64,000 bases of DNA. It comes from CAYSRM01 sp964475205 (GTDB taxonomy: Bacteria; Verrucomicrobiota; Kiritimatiellia; UBA8416; CAYSRM01). The stretch covers positions 55,302-119,301 of the forward strand of contig CAYYVQ010000002.1 of NCBI GenBank assembly GCA_964475205.1, read 5' to 3'. A program made the position numbers and the translations under genes. The notes under the pieces were generated by a model that saw only the letters and a list, made by a program, of their open reading frames with translations, had not been told where the DNA came from and searched no databases. Below are positions 25,901-34,369 of the stretch, in pieces. Within the stretch, counting starts at the first letter, position 1. Each line of letters opens with the position of its first letter.

Positions 25901-27145
25901 TACTTCTTCCAGGATATCCCATACCTCGTCGGACTGGCGTTCAATCATTTTCTTGGCGCTGCGCACGGTATGAACAACACCCATTTCCTTGAGCCTGCGG
26001 ATAATAAAAGGCTCAAAAAGAACAAGCGCCATCTTTTTCGGCAAACCGCACTGGTGAAGCTTGAGTTGAGGCCCTATTACAATTACCGACCTGCCGGAGT
26101 AGTCTACCCGTTTGCCCAGGAGGTTCTGCCTGAACCTTCCGCCTTTACCCTTTAACATATCACTGAGAGACTTCAGCGGCCTGTTTCCGGGTCCGGTCAC
26201 CGCCCTGCCGTGCCTGCCGTTATCAAACACGGCGTCAACTGCTTCCTGGAGCATCCTCTTTTCATTACGGATGATGACATCAGGAGTCTTCAACTGCTGT
26301 AGATTCCGCAGCCGGTTATTCCTGTTGATTACTCGTCTGTACAGATCATTGAGATCCGACGTCGCAAACCTTCCACCCTCGAGAGGCACAAGCGGACGAA
26401 GATCCGGAGGAATAATAGGCAAGACGTTTAAAATCATCCATTCAGGCCTGGTGCCGCTCCTTCGAAAACCCTCAACTATCTTCATTCTCTTCGAAAGCTT
26501 TTTTCTAGTCTGCTTGCTCCTGGTCTTCGCCATGTCTTCTTCAAGCTTGACCATCATCTCATCAAGGTCGCACGTTTCAAGCAGCTTCTGGATAGACTCT
26601 GCGCCCATTCCAGCCTCGAAACCGTCGCCATAACTCTCGCGCGCCTCGCGATACTCAACCTCGGTAAGCGACTGGCGGTACTTGAGCGGCGTGTCGCCGG
26701 GATCAGTCACCACATAATCCTCATAATAGAGAATTCGTTCGAGACTGGTGGCAGTCAAGTCCAGCAACAGCCCCATGCGACTCGGGGTGCATTTGAAAAA
26801 CCAGATGTGAGACACCGGGACCGCCAGTTCAACATGCCCAAGCCTCTCCCTCCTGACGCGCGAAACCGTAACCTCTACACCACAACGGTCGCATATCACG
26901 CCTTTGTGCTTGATGCGCTTATATTTACCACAACTGCATTCCCAGTCCCTGGTAGGCCCGAATATACGTTCGCAGAACAATCCCCCGGTTTCGGGCTTAT
27001 AGGTACGATAATTTATCGTCTCCGGATTCTTCACTTCGCCGCTGCTCCACGATCTTATGTTCTCTGGCGAAGCCAGATGTATTGAAACCGAGTCAAATTC
27101 TTCGGGTTCCGTCAACCCTATCACTTCTGTAGCATTTTCGTTCAA
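22973..27145 (-). CDS. rpoC: DNA-directed RNA polymerase subunit beta'
   Basis: The 1390-residue catalytic clamp subunit has an N-terminal zinc site CSCGKYKRIKHKGVICDRCG, the active-site Mg loop NADFDGDQMAVH, a second zinc site starting CEADHGVCAKCYGRD, and the trigger-loop region GEPGTQLTMRTFHIGG. It ends with an acidic tail of about 25 residues (EEEFVEEEKESEAEKK). Start choice: a TTG at 27145 has AAAAGGAG seven bases upstream; the alternative TTG at 27172 overlaps the rpoB stop and has no separate site. The adjacent rpoB points to cotranscription. Confidence 0.98.
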   Translation of the reverse strand: MNENATEVIGLTEPEEFDSVSIHLASPENIRSWSSGEVKNPETINYRTYKPETGGLFCERIFGPTRDWECSCGKYKRIKHKGVICDRCGVEVTVSRVRRERLGHVELAVPVSHIWFFKCTPSRMGLLLDLTATSLERILYYEDYVVTDPGDTPLKYRQSLTEVEYREARESYGDGFEAGMGAESIQKLLETCDLDEMMVKLEEDMAKTRSKQTRKKLSKRMKIVEGFRRSGTRPEWMILNVLPIIPPDLRPLVPLEGGRFATSDLNDLYRRVINRNNRLRNLQQLKTPDVIIRNEKRMLQEAVDAVFDNGRHGRAVTGPGNRPLKSLSDMLKGKGGRFRQNLLGKRVDYSGRSVIVIGPQLKLHQCGLPKKMALVLFEPFIIRRLKEMGVVHTVRSAKKMIERQSDEVWDILEEVTRDKTVMLNRAPTLHRLSIQSFEPVLVEGEAIQVHPLVCTAYNADFDGDQMAVHVPLSIEAQLESKLLMMSTNSIFSPSSGRSIMTPTQDIALGIYYLTSHSQDYKQKMFTRTEEKDIEHLPLFNDVNEVRMAYREADVKTHQRIRFRNPDFERETLYGDRENRVITTTVGRVYFNEIWPDMLGFVNDLVDKSMLQDMIWNCHHLTGQQRTVRVLDDLKELGFTQATLAGASIGMQDLRIPKEKEGIVASARKQAVDVDKQYRQGVITFGERYNKIVDIWTQATEDISSAMYSSIEENEGSDETNPVFMMVDSKARGSRQQIRQLAGMRGLMAKPSGEIIERPITANFREGLSVLEYFISTHGARKGLADTALKTADAGYLTRKLVDVAQDVMIAEQDCNTINGIEVKAITEGDEELVPLKNRLIGRTAVRDIEDPISGSVLVSAGGEIDEEKAEEIVEVGIDTVRIRSVLTCEADHGVCAKCYGRDLANGKPVELGTAVGIIAAQSIGEPGTQLTMRTFHIGGTASSVFKQPEIVTKNGGYVQYRDLRVVRNKAGDNVVLNKNGSITVHNESGHELERYSVPMGAVIMVEDRGWIEKKSKLAAWDPYSLPILAEQDGAISFHDFVENVSVKQEIDDATGLSGTVVLETKEDIHPQIVVKSVEDQEVLGYYSIPAGAHVMVKEGEEVTSGTILAKTPRKELKTKDITGGLPRVAELFEARRPKDAAEIAKIEGTVDFGANQRGRRCLVIRDEATGATEEHLIPMGKHIVVFKGDHVEKGQQLTEGPIVPQEILEVCGPQELQEHLVNEVQQVYRLQGVEINDKHIEVIVKQMLSKVRITNPGDTEFLWGDQVAKRRFLRVNEAAMAEGKRPAEATPALLGITKASLETESFISAASFQDTTRVLTDAATLGRQDRLRGFKENVIMGHQIPGGTGFGMHKNIKLVPLGEPLPEEEFVEEEKESEAEKKLQDLLSGA

Positions 27146-27168
27146 AGTCAGACTCCTTTTAACTTCTC

Positions 27169-30100
27169 TCAAAGTCTGTTTTCAATATTGCTGCCGCCAT
27201 TCATGGACATGTTCAGACACAACCCCCGCAACTCGTTAATCAGAACGCTGAATGATTCAGGAATACCAGCATCCAGGGTGTTTTCACCTTTAACAATTGC
27301 CTCGTATATCCTTGTGCGGCCGGGAACATCGTCGCTCTTCACCGTCAGCAACTCCTGCAGGGCGTAGGACGCGCCGTATGCCTCCAGAGCCCACACTTCC
27401 ATTTCTCCGAGCCGTTGCCCGCCGTACTGCGCCTTGCCGCCAAGCGGCTGCTGTGTAACCAGCGAGTAAGGCCCTACGGCCCGAGCGTGAATCTTGTCGC
27501 TCACCAGATGATGCAGTTTCATCATGTAGATCTCGCCTACAACCACCCGCTGGTCGAATTTATCGCCGGTGCGTCCGTCATATAACACCGACTTACCGTC
27601 TATCGGCAAACTTGATTCCTCAAGAAAATTGTCTATCGACTCTTCCCTTATGCCATCAAAGACAGGAGTCGCGGCGTACATTCCAAGCGCCTTGCACGCT
27701 GCGCCAAGGTGCGTCTCGAAAACCTGGCCAAGGTTCATCCTGGAAGGCACACCGAGAGGATTAAGCACAATATCCACGGGGGTTCCGTCGGGAAGGAACG
27801 GCATATCGCAATCCGGCATTATGGTTGCAACGACGCCCTTGTTTCCATGCCGCCCTGCAAGCTTGTCGCCTACGGCAAGCTTCTTTTTGGCCGCAACATA
27901 AACCCTGACCTGCTTGATGATTCCAGCGTCAACGTCGTCGCCGTTTTCCAGCCGGTCCATGCCCCTCTCGCGCTCCATGGCAATCTCGTCAAACTTAGGC
28001 CCGTAATCGCTGATGATCTCATCAATCTTGATCTGGATCGGGCTACTCTCAATTTCAATGTGCTCATGGGCCGCTGCCAGTTTCCGCAGTAATGTCTTCG
28101 TGATCTTGCGATTGGCGGGGATGATTGTTTCGCCGCTCTCCGCATTAACAACATCAAGCGGAATCTTCTCTCCCAGCAGAATATTGCTAAGAGCCTCCGT
28201 CAGATCCTCTGTAAGCTGCTGCGACCTGCGCTTGTATTCATCGTTCAGGGCCTTTGCCTGCTTCCGCTTTTCAGCCGGGCTTGTATCGGACCTTTTCACC
28301 TCGCGATGAGCCTTGACCCGCACATCCATAACCGTCCCATATGTGCCGCTGGGCACCGTCAGGGAAGTGTCGCGCACATCGGCGGCTTTCTCGCCGAATA
28401 TTGCCCGCAACAGCCTTTCCTCCGGCGCCAGCTCCGTCTCGCTTTTGGGGGTTATCTTGCCTACGAGAATGTCACCGGGCTGAACTTCGGCGCCCTGCCG
28501 GATAACGCCGTCCGGACCAAGATCCTTAAGCGCTTCTTCGCCGACATTCGGTATATCCCGAGTTATTTCCTCCGGGCCGAGCTTGGTGTCCCTTGCCCCT
28601 ACTTCAAACTCCTGTATATGAATCGAAGTAAACACGTCTTCGCGCACACAGCGCTGGCTCAGGAGAATAGCATCCTCGAAATTGTAGCCGCTCCATGGCA
28701 TAAACGCGACAAGCAGATTCTTTCCGAGCGCAAGTTCGCCCTCGGCCGTGGCAGGCCCGTCGGCAAGAATATCACCCTTGCCGATCATCTGGCCCTCCGA
28801 CACAATCGGCTTTTGATTAAAACATGTCCCGGCATTGGACCTTCTGAACTTCTGAAGCCGGTATTCCTGGGACTTCGCCTGCTCGGACTTCTTTTTTGGA
28901 ATACTGCCGTCAGGTGAAACTATAATCTTGTCGGCCGATACATACGCCACCTTGCCCGGCGCCAGGGCTACCGTTGCAACCCTGGAGTCCCTTGCCACCC
29001 GCTCCTCAAGTCCGGTGGACGCATAAGGCGCCTCGGTTTTTATCAGCGGCACCGCCTGGCGCATCATATTTGCGCCCATCAAGGCCCTGTTGGCATCATC
29101 ATGTTCAAGAAACGGAATCAACCCGGCACATATGCTGACTACCTGTTTAGGAGATACGTCCATGTAGTCAACCTGGTTGCCCGGCACTTCAAGAAATTCA
29201 CCCTGGTGGCGCACCCACACGGTAGGGTTTGCGAACGTTGACTTTTCATCCAGCGGCGCATTCGCCTGGGCAACAACGTACTTCTCCTCCTCGTCCGCCG
29301 AGAGATATTCAACTTCATCGCTTACCCGTCCGTTATTCACCTTTCGATACGGACTCTCGATAAAACCGAAATCATTGATCCTGGCGTAGATTCCCAGGGA
29401 GGAAATCAAGCCGATGTTCGGCCCCTCCGGCGTCTCGATCGGACATATTCTGCCATAGTGACTGCTATGGACGTCGCGCACCTCAAACCCGGCCCTTTCC
29501 CTGCTCAATCCTCCCGGGCCAAGCGCGCTGAGCCTTCTCCTGTGGGCCAGTTCGGATAAAGGATTCGTCTGATCCATGAACTGGCTCAACTGGCTCCTCC
29601 CAAAGAAATCCTGCACAACCGCCGACAATGACCGGGAATTAACCAGCCTTTGCGGAGTGAGTTCTCCCGAAGCAGGATCAAAAAGTGTCATTCGTTCTCG
29701 TATAAGCCGTTCTGTCCGCGATAATCCCACTCTGCACTGGTTCTCCAGCAGCTCGCCTACGGTCCTCACTCTCCTGCTGCCGAGATGGTCAATATCGTCC
29801 ACATTCGCGTTGCCCTTGCGAATCTCTATAAGAAGTCGAATGGCCTCGACAATATCAAGCTTGTCGAGCGTTCGCTGACTATCGCTGACCTTGCCGGCCA
29901 GATCGAGCTTCTGGTTTATCTTATGCCTGCCAACAAGCCCGAGATCATATCTCTTCTGGTCGTAAAAGAGCCGCCGAAGAAACTGCCTGGCATTTGATGC
30001 CGTAGCCGGATCGCCCGGGCGAAGTCTGTGATATATATCCTTGAGAGCGTCTTCAGCGCTGTGAACCTGGTCGGCGCGCACACCGGTCAGAAAAATCCCC

Positions 30101-30936
30101 TCGTCCCAGCTTGCATCAACAACTTCCGCCTTTCTGAAACCAGCGTGTCTCATCTGCTTAAGCACCACCTCGCTGACGGGATCATATCTCCTGGCTAAAA
30201 CGGTTTTGGAATCAACGTCTATTATATCTTCACGAAAATACCTGTGAGCAAGCATATCGCTTGACACATCCTTTGAAAGATCAATGCTTTCAAAGTTGTA
30301 GTAAAGCTCGAGTATCTCGTCGTCGGTTCCGTATCCCAGCGCCCTCAGGAACGTAGACGCAAGAAACCTGCGGCGCCTGCGGCGCCTGTCCATAAGCACC
30401 CAGATAACATCCGAAGTGTCAAACTGGATTTCAATCCATGATCCCCGGTCAGGTATGACCCGAACTGAATACAGGATAGCGCCGTTTGGATGCGTGGACT
30501 GTTCAGAACAGATGCCGGGAGAACGGTGCAACTGGCTTACCACTACTCGCTCCGCGCCATTGACTACAAACGAACCATGCTCGGTCATAAGCGGAATCTC
30601 GCCCATATAGACCGTATCTTCCCGCACTTCCTCTCCGTCCTTAAGACGAAAAGTCACGTGCAAGGCAGCCGCGTGCGTCTGTCCTTCGTAAAGGTCTTCC
30701 AGCTCCGACTCCTTTGGCGGTGTCAGTTCATATTTCACGAAATCAAGAACATACCGACCGTCATAACTTTCTATGGGGAAAAGTTCCTTGAATATTCCCT
30801 GAAGTCCCTGCTTCTTTCGTTTCACGGGATCGGATCCGACCTGCAGAAAGTCACTGTATGACTTAGTCTGCACTTCCGTCAGATCCGGCGGCTCCATTAC
30901 AGCCGCAAGTTTTCCGAAGTTCGTTCGACTTACCAT
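27169..30936 (-). CDS. rpoB: DNA-directed RNA polymerase subunit beta
   Basis: The 1255-residue catalytic subunit contains the rifampicin-pocket segment SQLSQFMDQTNPLSELAHRRR LSALGPGG, which retains the Gln, Asp, His and Ser positions associated with sensitivity in E. coli. Other landmarks are HSSHYGRICPIETPEGPNIGLI, GYNFEDAILLSQRCVREDVF, KLAVGDKLAGRHGNKGVV and the C-terminal GGKAQYGGQRLGEMEVWALEAYGASYALQELLTVKSDDV. A good GAGGTAACGA precedes ATG 30936. It follows rplL after 43 bases. Confidence 0.98.
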   Translation of the reverse strand: MVSRTNFGKLAAVMEPPDLTEVQTKSYSDFLQVGSDPVKRKKQGLQGIFKELFPIESYDGRYVLDFVKYELTPPKESELEDLYEGQTHAAALHVTFRLKDGEEVREDTVYMGEIPLMTEHGSFVVNGAERVVVSQLHRSPGICSEQSTHPNGAILYSVRVIPDRGSWIEIQFDTSDVIWVLMDRRRRRRRFLASTFLRALGYGTDDEILELYYNFESIDLSKDVSSDMLAHRYFREDIIDVDSKTVLARRYDPVSEVVLKQMRHAGFRKAEVVDASWDEGIFLTGVRADQVHSAEDALKDIYHRLRPGDPATASNARQFLRRLFYDQKRYDLGLVGRHKINQKLDLAGKVSDSQRTLDKLDIVEAIRLLIEIRKGNANVDDIDHLGSRRVRTVGELLENQCRVGLSRTERLIRERMTLFDPASGELTPQRLVNSRSLSAVVQDFFGRSQLSQFMDQTNPLSELAHRRRLSALGPGGLSRERAGFEVRDVHSSHYGRICPIETPEGPNIGLISSLGIYARINDFGFIESPYRKVNNGRVSDEVEYLSADEEEKYVVAQANAPLDEKSTFANPTVWVRHQGEFLEVPGNQVDYMDVSPKQVVSICAGLIPFLEHDDANRALMGANMMRQAVPLIKTEAPYASTGLEERVARDSRVATVALAPGKVAYVSADKIIVSPDGSIPKKKSEQAKSQEYRLQKFRRSNAGTCFNQKPIVSEGQMIGKGDILADGPATAEGELALGKNLLVAFMPWSGYNFEDAILLSQRCVREDVFTSIHIQEFEVGARDTKLGPEEITRDIPNVGEEALKDLGPDGVIRQGAEVQPGDILVGKITPKSETELAPEERLLRAIFGEKAADVRDTSLTVPSGTYGTVMDVRVKAHREVKRSDTSPAEKRKQAKALNDEYKRRSQQLTEDLTEALSNILLGEKIPLDVVNAESGETIIPANRKITKTLLRKLAAAHEHIEIESSPIQIKIDEIISDYGPKFDEIAMERERGMDRLENGDDVDAGIIKQVRVYVAAKKKLAVGDKLAGRHGNKGVVATIMPDCDMPFLPDGTPVDIVLNPLGVPSRMNLGQVFETHLGAACKALGMYAATPVFDGIREESIDNFLEESSLPIDGKSVLYDGRTGDKFDQRVVVGEIYMMKLHHLVSDKIHARAVGPYSLVTQQPLGGKAQYGGQRLGEMEVWALEAYGASYALQELLTVKSDDVPGRTRIYEAIVKGENTLDAGIPESFSVLINELRGLCLNMSMNGGSNIENRL

Positions 30937-30979
30937 TCGTTACCTCGCTCAATAACCCGGGGATTAATCGCGGATTCGT

Positions 30980-31432
30980 CTATTTCACTTCTACTTCGGC
31001 GCCGGCTTCTTCCAATTTCTTCTTAATTTCTTCAGCTTCTTCCTTCGAGACGCCTTCTTTTATGGCTTTCGGAGCGCCTTCAACAAGTTCCTTGGAGTCC
31101 TTTAAGCCGAGGCCGGTAATTCCGCGCACTTCTTTGATAACGCCTATTCTCTGCGCTCCTGCCGACTTCAGTACCACATCGAACTCTGTCTTTTCCTCGG
31201 CAGCTTCGCCTTCTCCGCCTGCTGCACCACCTGCGGCGGCCATAGCCACGGGCGCAGAAGCGCTTACACCAAGACGATCTTCCAAAGCCTTGACAAGCTG
31301 AGACAGCTCAAGGACGCTGATCCCTTCAATCCATTCCACAAATTCAGCCATTTTACCCTCAACCGCGGGTGCGCTTTCGGCGCCAGCTTCCGCAGTCTCG
31401 GCCTGATCCTGTACTTTTTCTTCTTCCGCCAT
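30980..31432 (-). CDS. rplL: 50S ribosomal protein L7/L12 with N-terminal extension
   Basis: The stalk protein recruits translational GTPases. The dimerisation domain (FVEWIEGISVLELSQLVKALEDRLGV), an Ala-rich hinge and the C-terminal domain (EKTEFDVVLKSAGAQRIGVIKEVRGITGLGLKDSKELVEGAPKAIKEGVSKEEAEEIKKKLEEAGAEVEVK) are canonical. The ORF is 150 residues against about 120-130; the excess is about 27 acidic Ala/Glu residues before Met28. Both ATG 31432 (GGAG, eight bases) and the internal ATG for Met28 (GAGGG, about four bases) have plausible ribosome-binding sites, so two forms are possible. Confidence 0.95.
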   Translation of the reverse strand: MAEEEKVQDQAETAEAGAESAPAVEGKMAEFVEWIEGISVLELSQLVKALEDRLGVSASAPVAMAAAGGAAGGEGEAAEEKTEFDVVLKSAGAQRIGVIKEVRGITGLGLKDSKELVEGAPKAIKEGVSKEEAEEIKKKLEEAGAEVEVK

Positions 31433-31475
31433 TACCTGTTCTCCTGTTTGCGTTTCCTGTTATCGCACCTACGCG

Positions 31476-31994
31476 CTATTCGCCGCCCTTCTTCTCTTCA
31501 ACGGCTTTCAGCACATACAACAAAGTCAAAACCTTCTGCTGCAACACACCGACAAATTGGGTCATGGGGGCTGCAATAGTTCCAAGCGCCTGCCCCAAAA
31601 GCGTCTCACGGGGAGGCAACTTGGCGATCTGCACAACATCTTCCGCGCTCAAAACAGCGCCGCCCATACTACCGCCTTTAAACTCGGGAAGTTCCTGGTC
31701 CTTGCTGTAATCCAGCACAGCTCGACAAATCTGCGCCATGTCTCCCTGGCCTGTCACCATTGCGGTAGGACCCGAGCACGTCTCCAACAGACCTTCCAGA
31801 CCGGCGTCCCTAAAGGCGACCTTGAGAAACGTATTCTTGAAAAACTCAAGCCGATTGCTGGATCTATCCAGACGCGAACGCAATTCCTCAAGCTGCGATA
31901 CATTCAAACCGCGACAATTGAGTAGAATCGTAAAATCGCTATTGTCCAGGTTTTCCCTTATCTCCTGTACTACTGACTCTTTTTCCGGCCTCAT
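31476..31994 (-). CDS. rplJ: 50S ribosomal protein L10
   Basis: The 172-residue stalk base anchors L7/L12 dimers. It has MRPEKESVVQEIRENLDNSDFTILLNCRGLNVSQLEELRSRL, FKNTFLKVAFRDAGLEGL and GPTAMVTG, then FVGVLQQKVLTLLYVLKAVEEKK, the L7/L12-binding helix. ATG 31994 is chosen because it follows rplA by eight bases; the longer ORF start would overlap rplA. Confidence 0.96.
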   Translation of the reverse strand: MRPEKESVVQEIRENLDNSDFTILLNCRGLNVSQLEELRSRLDRSSNRLEFFKNTFLKVAFRDAGLEGLLETCSGPTAMVTGQGDMAQICRAVLDYSKDQELPEFKGGSMGGAVLSAEDVVQIAKLPPRETLLGQALGTIAAPMTQFVGVLQQKVLTLLYVLKAVEEKKGGE

Positions 31995-32001
31995 ACCCCG
32001 C

Positions 32002-32685
32002 CTACTCCTTAAAGTTAACCCTGACCCCAACACTCATGGTAGAACTAATTGTCACATTTTTTATATATGTTCCCTTCACGCCATCCGGACGCTCAGCCTC
32101 TATCGCCGCTATTATGCTGCGCGCGTTTTCCGCAAGACTCTGCGGTTCAAACGAAATTTTTCCAAACGGGACGTTTATGTTCCCCTGTCGATCCATCCTG
32201 AACTCAACCCTGCCTGCCTTGCTCTGCTTTACCGCAGTGGCGATGTCATCGGTAACGGTCCCGGATTTCGGACTCGGCATCAAACCCCTGGGACCAAGAA
32301 CCCGGCCAAGCTTCTTTACTTCATTCATCGCCTCTCTGGTCGCAACCGCAACATCAAACTCCGTCCAGCCCCCGGAAACTTTATCTATCAGCTCAGACAT
32401 GCCCACTTCGTCGGCTCCGGCCTGCTTCGCTGCCTCCGCCGCCTCTCCGGAGGCAAATGCAATAACTGTGACATCCTTGCCTGTGCCGTGCGGCAGCGTA
32501 ACTGTTCCCCGCACGGAGTTCTCCGACTTTTTCGGATCTATGCCCAGCCGCACTCCAAGCTCCATGGTTTCATCAAAGCCAGCATGCCCGGCGTCCTTAA
32601 GAAAAGCGACAGCGTCTTCAATCGCGACTGTCCCGTCGGGCGCCTTCTTCAACATATCCTGGTATCTCTTACCGTGCTTAGCCAT
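32002..32685 (-). CDS. rplA: 50S ribosomal protein L1
   Basis: The 227-residue L1-stalk protein autoregulates the L11 operon in E. coli. It begins MAKHGKRYQDML and contains SENSVRGTVTLPHGTGKDVTVIAFASGE and GRVLGPRGLMPSPKSGTVTDDIATAV, ending in TIGSTMSVGV-like STMSVGVRVNFKE. ATG 32685 gives the canonical length; the upstream in-frame start would overlap rplK. Confidence 0.97.
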   Translation of the reverse strand: MAKHGKRYQDMLKKAPDGTVAIEDAVAFLKDAGHAGFDETMELGVRLGIDPKKSENSVRGTVTLPHGTGKDVTVIAFASGEAAEAAKQAGADEVGMSELIDKVSGGWTEFDVAVATREAMNEVKKLGRVLGPRGLMPSPKSGTVTDDIATAVKQSKAGRVEFRMDRQGNINVPFGKISFEPQSLAENARSIIAAIEAERPDGVKGTYIKNVTISSTMSVGVRVNFKE

Positions 32686-32711
32686 CCTGAATTCCTTTCG
32701 GATACTCCCGC

Positions 32712-33137
32712 TCAATCAGTTACTTCTATGCCCATGCTCCTGGCCGTTCCCGCAATTATCCTGGCAGCGGCTGCTTCATCGCTTGCGTTCAGGTCCTTTT
32801 CCTTAGTTTTAGCGATTTCAGCCAGTTGATCTTTTGTCACCTTGCCCACCTTCTCAAGATTCGGCACCCCCGACCCCTTCGCAAGGCCCGCAGCCTTTTT
32901 CAAAAGAAAAGCGGCTGGCGGCGACTTGGTTTCAAACGTAAAAGACCGGTCCTGGTAAACTGTTATGATAACCGGCAAAACCATGCCGGACTGATCCTGC
33001 GTCGAAGCATTAAATGCTTTGCAGAATTCCATTATATTTATGCCTGCCTGGCCCAGGGCCGGACCTACCGGCGGCGCAGGATTCGCCTGCCCGGCCGGAA
33101 TCTGTAACTTAATAGTACTTATTATCTTCTTAGCCAT
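32712..33137 (-). CDS. rplK: 50S ribosomal protein L11
   Basis: The 141-residue GTPase-centre protein is needed for RelA activation and is the thiostrepton target. It contains IKLQIPAGQANPAPPVGPALGQAGINIMEFCKAFNA, including the Pro-rich helix of the N-terminal domain, and the 23S-binding KVTKDQLAEIAKTKEKDLNASDEAAAARIIAGTARSMGI. Length is normal. It lies 42 bases downstream of nusG. Confidence 0.97.
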   Translation of the reverse strand: MAKKIISTIKLQIPAGQANPAPPVGPALGQAGINIMEFCKAFNASTQDQSGMVLPVIITVYQDRSFTFETKSPPAAFLLKKAAGLAKGSGVPNLEKVGKVTKDQLAEIAKTKEKDLNASDEAAAARIIAGTARSMGIEVTD

Positions 33138-33179
33138 TGCTTATGCCTTTGCGCAACAATGTTTACAAAATCGGAAGAG

Positions 33180-33728
33180 CTACTCTCGCTCAACCTGCCA
33201 GTATTCAAGTTCCACCGGAGCCGATCTGCCGAAAATAGCTACTGACACCTTCAGCTTGCCCTTATGGGGATCAACTTCCTCAACAACACCGGAAAAATTA
33301 AGAAACGGCCCGTCAACTATCTTGACGCTCTCGCCGGGTTCAAACTCAACCTTCGGCTTGGGCTTCTTCTGTTTCTCCTCAACCTGGTTAAGTATCGACT
33401 CAACCTCCTCCGGCGGCAACGGCACAGGCCTGTCACCACCAACAAACCCTATAACACCGGTCGTCTCTTTGAGAAAGCTCCACGTTGCCGCAACAATGCT
33501 TCCATCGCCGTCATACAGCGCCACCTCCGCCAGAATATACCCCGGAAAAAACTTCCGGGTCGTGGTCGACTTGACCCCTTTCTTCACTTCAGTGACGCGC
33601 TCGGTAGGAATGATGACCTGGCCAATGTATTCATCCATCTCCTCCTGCTCGGCACGGCGTTTCAGACTTTCCCTGACCTTCTGTTCCTGGCCTGTTAGCG
33701 TATGTATGACAAACCATTGCTTCTGCAC
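33180..33728 (-). CDS. nusG: Transcription termination/antitermination protein NusG
   Basis: The 182-residue factor binds RNA polymerase and couples it to ribosomes or Rho. The N-terminal NGN domain has WFVIHTLTGQEQKVRESLKRRAEQ and KFFPGYILAEVALYDG, followed by FVGGDRPVPLPPEEVESIL. The C-terminal KOW domain has FEPGESVKIVDGPFLNFSGVVEEVDPHKGKLKV. The start is GTG at 33728 with GAGGTGAGAT just upstream. It is directly downstream of secE, as usual. Confidence 0.97.
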   Translation of the reverse strand: MQKQWFVIHTLTGQEQKVRESLKRRAEQEEMDEYIGQVIIPTERVTEVKKGVKSTTTRKFFPGYILAEVALYDGDGSIVAATWSFLKETTGVIGFVGGDRPVPLPPEEVESILNQVEEKQKKPKPKVEFEPGESVKIVDGPFLNFSGVVEEVDPHKGKLKVSVAIFGRSAPVELEYWQVERE

Positions 33729-33736
33729 ATCTCACC

Positions 33737-33958
33737 TCAACTTACCGGAATCAAAAACCTCAACAACAACAGCAGAAACTTGTCACTCACACCGACGAAA
33801 CCGGCAAGCAACAGAACCGCTACAACTATTACAGTGGTGGATTCAGCAAGCTCGCTCCGGCTCGGCCAGTTTGATTTCTTCATCTCGAGGACAGTTTCAG
33901 CTATAACCTGCTGAATCCTCGAGATTATCCCTTTCTTCTTCTGCTTTCCTTTCGCCAC
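33737..33958 (-). CDS. secE: Preprotein translocase subunit SecE
   Basis: The 73-residue single-span SecE has an amphipathic cytoplasmic helix (RIQQVIAETVLEMKKSNWPSRSEL, with the conserved KxxWPsxxE motif) and one transmembrane helix (VIVVAVLLLAGFVGVSDKFLLLLL). Length is typical of short SecE proteins. It lies between tRNA-Trp and nusG in the conserved arrangement and partners SecY encoded at 9581-10933. Confidence 0.95.
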   Translation of the reverse strand: MAKGKQKKKGIISRIQQVIAETVLEMKKSNWPSRSELAESTTVIVVAVLLLAGFVGVSDKFLLLLLRFLIPVS

Positions 33959-34076
33959 CGCAGTTTCTCCCGCTTTCGTTCCGGCTTTGTCGCCGGAAAA
34001 TAATGTCCCTCTCAGTATTCTACAAGGAAAACACTCCTTGCTCAGCCCCCGCAGATAATTCCGCCTCTCTCATAAC

Positions 34077-34153
34077 TGGCAGGCCAGGAGGGACTCGAAC
34101 CCCCAACCACCGGTTTTGGAGACCGGTGCTCTGCCAAGTTGAGCTACTGGCCT
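34077..34153 (-). tRNA. trnW: tRNA-Trp (anticodon CCA)
   Basis: The minus strand folds into a cloverleaf with acceptor stem AGGCCAG/CTGGCCT, a D-arm TAGCTCAACTTGGCAGAGCA, an anticodon loop TCTCCAA giving CCA (Trp), and a T-arm GGGGGTTCGAGTCCCTCC. The 3' CCA is encoded. It sits between rpmG and secE, the position commonly found in bacteria. Confidence 0.97.
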
Positions 34154-34163
34154 AGAGCCAGAC

Positions 34164-34316
34164 TCAGCGTATTTCCTTATGAACGGTCCGTTCCTTGTCG
34201 AACCGGCAATACTTTTTCATTTCCAGCCTGTTCGTCATCGTCTTTTTATTCCTGGTCGTAGTGTAATTGCGCCTTTTGCACTTGGTACACTCCAGTATGG
34301 CCTGCTCTCTCGGCAT
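34164..34316 (-). CDS. rpmG: 50S ribosomal protein L33
   Basis: The 50-residue protein begins MPREQAILECTKCKRRNYTTTRNKK and continues TNRLEMKKYCRFDKERTVHKEIR. It has the first CxxC pair (Cys10, Cys13) and one Cys of the second pair (Cys37), but the fourth ligand position is Asp, so the zinc site is incomplete compared with C+ forms (YCPxC). It lies between tuf and tRNA-Trp in the standard tuf-rpmG-secE order. Confidence 0.95.
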   Translation of the reverse strand: MPREQAILECTKCKRRNYTTTRNKKTMTNRLEMKKYCRFDKERTVHKEIR

Positions 34317-34369
34317 AGCTGATTCCGTCCCTGATCTTCACTCGGGCCGGATACATCCGGCCCGGATTA

